From Flavobacterium sp. NRK1 (GTDB taxonomy: Bacteria > Bacteroidota > Bacteroidia > Flavobacteriales > Flavobacteriaceae): a stretch of 64,000 bases of DNA. The stretch spans positions 1,051,341 to 1,115,340 of the forward strand of contig NZ_JAMXLA010000001.1 in the NCBI RefSeq assembly GCF_024054175.1. Reading direction: 5' to 3'. The notes under the pieces were generated by a model that was not told the origin of the DNA, did no database searches, and saw only the letters and a program-made list of their open reading frames with translations. Below are positions 62,333 through 64,000 of this stretch, one piece after another. Position numbers and translations under genes: made by a program. How positions within the stretch are numbered: the first letter of the stretch is position 1; every line of letters starts with the position of its first letter.

Positions 62333-63553
62333 TTAATTCATACTGCATCCCCCTTCAACCGTAAAGTCAGGTTGGTAAAGGTTATTTGTTATATTAAAAA
62401 GGTACCCTTCATAATTGCCGTTATCAATTATATTTTGAATTGCGCAAAAGTTGGCAAGTACTTCATTACCAGATATATTTATAAAGCCTTCAAAACTTAT
62501 AACATTCTGTAAACCATCAAGTGTTTCAAGCATTTTATTGTTGCTAATTCCAAGCCCGCTGGGAAAATCGTTACTATTTTTATTGTCAATTTCAGTTAGC
62601 CCGCTCAATCCATTTAATGATATAAGCTTAGGATTATCAGTTATAGTAATATTATTCATAACAGTAAAATTGGCAAGCCCATCAATATTGGTAAGCTCCA
62701 GATTGTTCATAAAGACTATATTTTCGAGTCCGGTAACCTGCAGCATTGGAGTAAGGGAATTAAAAAAAGAAGTTCCCTTTATTGTAAGCGATTTTAATGT
62801 TATGCCTTCTACACCGGCAATTGACTCAAGGGAGGAATTATCTTCCAGTCTCAGGTCATCAATATTTTCTATTGCATCCAGGCCGTTAAGAGACTGAAAT
62901 TGTTCATTTTCTTGTATTCTTAACAATGAAACTGACTTGAGTCCCGATAAGCCATTAAGGTTTTTAAGCGATGCATTGTCCCAAATGTAAAGTTCATTTA
63001 AGCTGGTAATGCCTTCTAACCCTAAAACTTCCAAACCTTCATTAAAACTTATACCTATATTGGCACCTGTATGTATTGTAGCATTTTTTAATATCGCTAT
63101 ACTTTTAAGGTTGTTGTTCCGCACAATACCCAACCCGTTGCCAAGTGTTTTTATTCCTTCAAGCCCTTCCAAGTCTTCAAGCAGATTATTATTAGAAATC
63201 AGCAGATTGCCACCAATGTTTATAATATTATGAAGCCCTTTTAGATTCTGAAGATAAGGGTTATTGATGATTTTCAATGAACTCTCCACATTTAGCAGGC
63301 TTTTAAGCGGAGTAAGATCTGTTATGTTACTCATACCATCTTCAGAACCGATGGTTAAATTAAGTACAGAACAATAATCAGTATCTTTAAAGGCATTTAT
63401 ATCAGCCTGAGTTAATAAAACAACAGATTCTTTACTTGCACATGGCAGTGTAATAATCTCGTCGGGATCTGTATGGGTTACAGTTTTATCATCATCATTA
63501 CTGCAGCTAAAAGTTAGTGCAGCTACAAAAAGGTAAGGCAGAATTTTTTTCAT
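62333..63553 (-). CDS. Leucine-rich (receptor L-domain-like) surface lipoprotein
   Basis: 406 residues from ATG 63553. The lipoprotein signal ends at ALTFSC (Cys17), followed by SNDDD, the acidic export signal type of Bacteroidota lipoproteins. About fourteen repeats of the form LxxLxGLxxIxxLxxLxIxxN give a leucine-rich solenoid. The C terminus LYQPDFTVEGGCSMN with a Cys near the end is shared with the neighbour at 63635. Function unknown; surface protein recognition is inference. Confidence 0.8.
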   Translation of the reverse strand: MKKILPYLFVAALTFSCSNDDDKTVTHTDPDEIITLPCASKESVVLLTQADINAFKDTDYCSVLNLTIGSEDGMSNITDLTPLKSLLNVESSLKIINNPYLQNLKGLHNIINIGGNLLISNNNLLEDLEGLEGIKTLGNGLGIVRNNNLKSIAILKNATIHTGANIGISFNEGLEVLGLEGITSLNELYIWDNASLKNLNGLSGLKSVSLLRIQENEQFQSLNGLDAIENIDDLRLEDNSSLESIAGVEGITLKSLTIKGTSFFNSLTPMLQVTGLENIVFMNNLELTNIDGLANFTVMNNITITDNPKLISLNGLSGLTEIDNKNSNDFPSGLGISNNKMLETLDGLQNVISFEGFINISGNEVLANFCAIQNIIDNGNYEGYLFNITNNLYQPDFTVEGGCSMN

Positions 63554-63577
63554 TGGTTTTATAATGATTGGTTTATA

Positions 63578-63585
63578 CAAATATA
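63578..63585 (-). promoter_or_regulatory. -7 element of the leucine-rich lipoprotein gene
   Basis: TATATTTG, in the second copy of the duplicated upstream block (63578-63622). Confidence 0.6.
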
Positions 63586-63634
63586 TAATTTTACCGTTAA
63601 CGAAAAATACTACAAAACAGAATGTATCCTAATA

Positions 63635-64000
63635 TTAATCCATACTGCAACCACCTTCAACAGTAAAGTCAGGTTGGTATAGATTACCACTAATAAAACT
63701 TGAAGGATAATTATATACACCATGATCTATGATATATTGGATCGCACAAAAATCTGAAAGTGCAGGATTCCCGGAAACATTTAGCACTCCATTAAATTCA
63801 GTAATACCCTGAAGTCCTTCAAGAGTTTGCAATGCATTATTATCTGAAATGAAAAGTGTTGCATATGCAGGCGATATATCTTTCACAACCTTAAGATTGC
63901 CAAGAGCTGTAAGTGAAGTAAGCCCCGGATTATTTGTTAGCAACAGATAGTTTACTTCGGTAACACTATTAAGGCCATCAAGAGAGGTTAACCCTTCATT
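63635..64000 (-). CDS. Leucine-rich surface protein, 5'-truncated by the window
   Basis: The frame is open from the window end (first codons read NEGLTSLDGLNSVTEVN), so the start is outside. The 121 residues seen are the end of a solenoid like that at 62333 and close with LYQPDFTVEGGCSMD. Tandem paralogue of the downstream gene. Confidence 0.75.
   Translation of the reverse strand, partial: NEGLTSLDGLNSVTEVNYLLLTNNPGLTSLTALGNLKVVKDISPAYATLFISDNNALQTLEGLQGITEFNGVLNVSGNPALSDFCAIQYIIDHGVYNYPSSFISGNLYQPDFTVEGGCSMD

Noticed and set aside
1..64000. tRNA, rRNA, CRISPR, insertion sequence or prophage
   Set aside because: Looked for conserved TpsiC-loop strings, evenly spaced repeats, transposase motifs and phage genes in all gaps; none seen. 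A tRNAscan and IS search would settle it.

Overview
This window is chromosomal DNA from a member of the Bacteroidota, most likely family Flavobacteriaceae and close to Flavobacterium. The evidence is the AT-rich composition, secretion signals of the type IX system (a gliding-motility-associated C-terminal domain at 23596-25887 and a type A sorting domain at 60777-62219), an IPExxxVDY-family protein, a YpdA-type reductase, an OmpA protein with calcium-binding thrombospondin-3 repeats, an unusually long PurF, and promoters of the Bacteroidota form TTTG-N19-21-TAnnTTTG. Shine-Dalgarno sequences are almost absent. I saw no rRNA, tRNA, CRISPR array, insertion sequence or prophage; the region reads as core chromosome with a slightly more variable right end.

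Left third (1-23.2 kb): a truncated aminopeptidase P, an alpha/beta hydrolase, superoxide dismutase, then addA, kbl, ompA and addB on the plus strand (a recombination nuclease pair split by two unrelated genes). After a 465-bp gap with two near-identical promoter-hairpin cassettes come purF and a PfkB kinase (minus), a small membrane protein, rnhA and purN (minus), and the cluster acpP, fabF, rnc, IPExxxVDY, pyk (plus), which covers fatty acid synthesis, RNA processing and lower glycolysis. A radical SAM protein with a rare strong Shine-Dalgarno follows.

Middle (23.2-43 kb): a large secreted PKD protein, a sparse 856-bp intergenic region, a small lipoprotein, and a complete RND efflux operon led by its own GbsR/MarR-type regulator whose promoter carries a perfect 24-bp palindrome. 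Then come YpdA and a CYTH protein, a membrane protein of the family named site-specific recombinase Gcr, an NAD(P)-binding protein, dinB, a Bax-inhibitor-1 protein, two tandem RlpA-like proteins, a four-helix membrane protein and a choice-of-anchor lipoprotein.

Right (43-64 kb): a four-gene transcription unit DUF3108-kynA-M23 peptidase-pgi, a candidate small RNA, hppD and hmgA (tyrosine degradation, beside the tryptophan dioxygenase), a DinB-like protein, an ArsC/Spx-like protein with a DMT transporter, an esterase, a response regulator with a PAS histidine kinase, a GNAT-like protein, an AraC regulator with an SDR enzyme, and a run of secreted proteins: an RCC1-repeat T9SS cargo and two tandem leucine-rich lipoproteins, the second cut off by the window end.

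No single locus is clearly a new defence or mobile system. The best leads are the twin promoter-hairpin cassettes (11471-11807), the candidate small RNA (47990-48109), the efflux operator (33720-33743), the cysteine-free AddB, the misnamed membrane recombinase with its upstream inverted repeat, and three families of short dispersed repeats.
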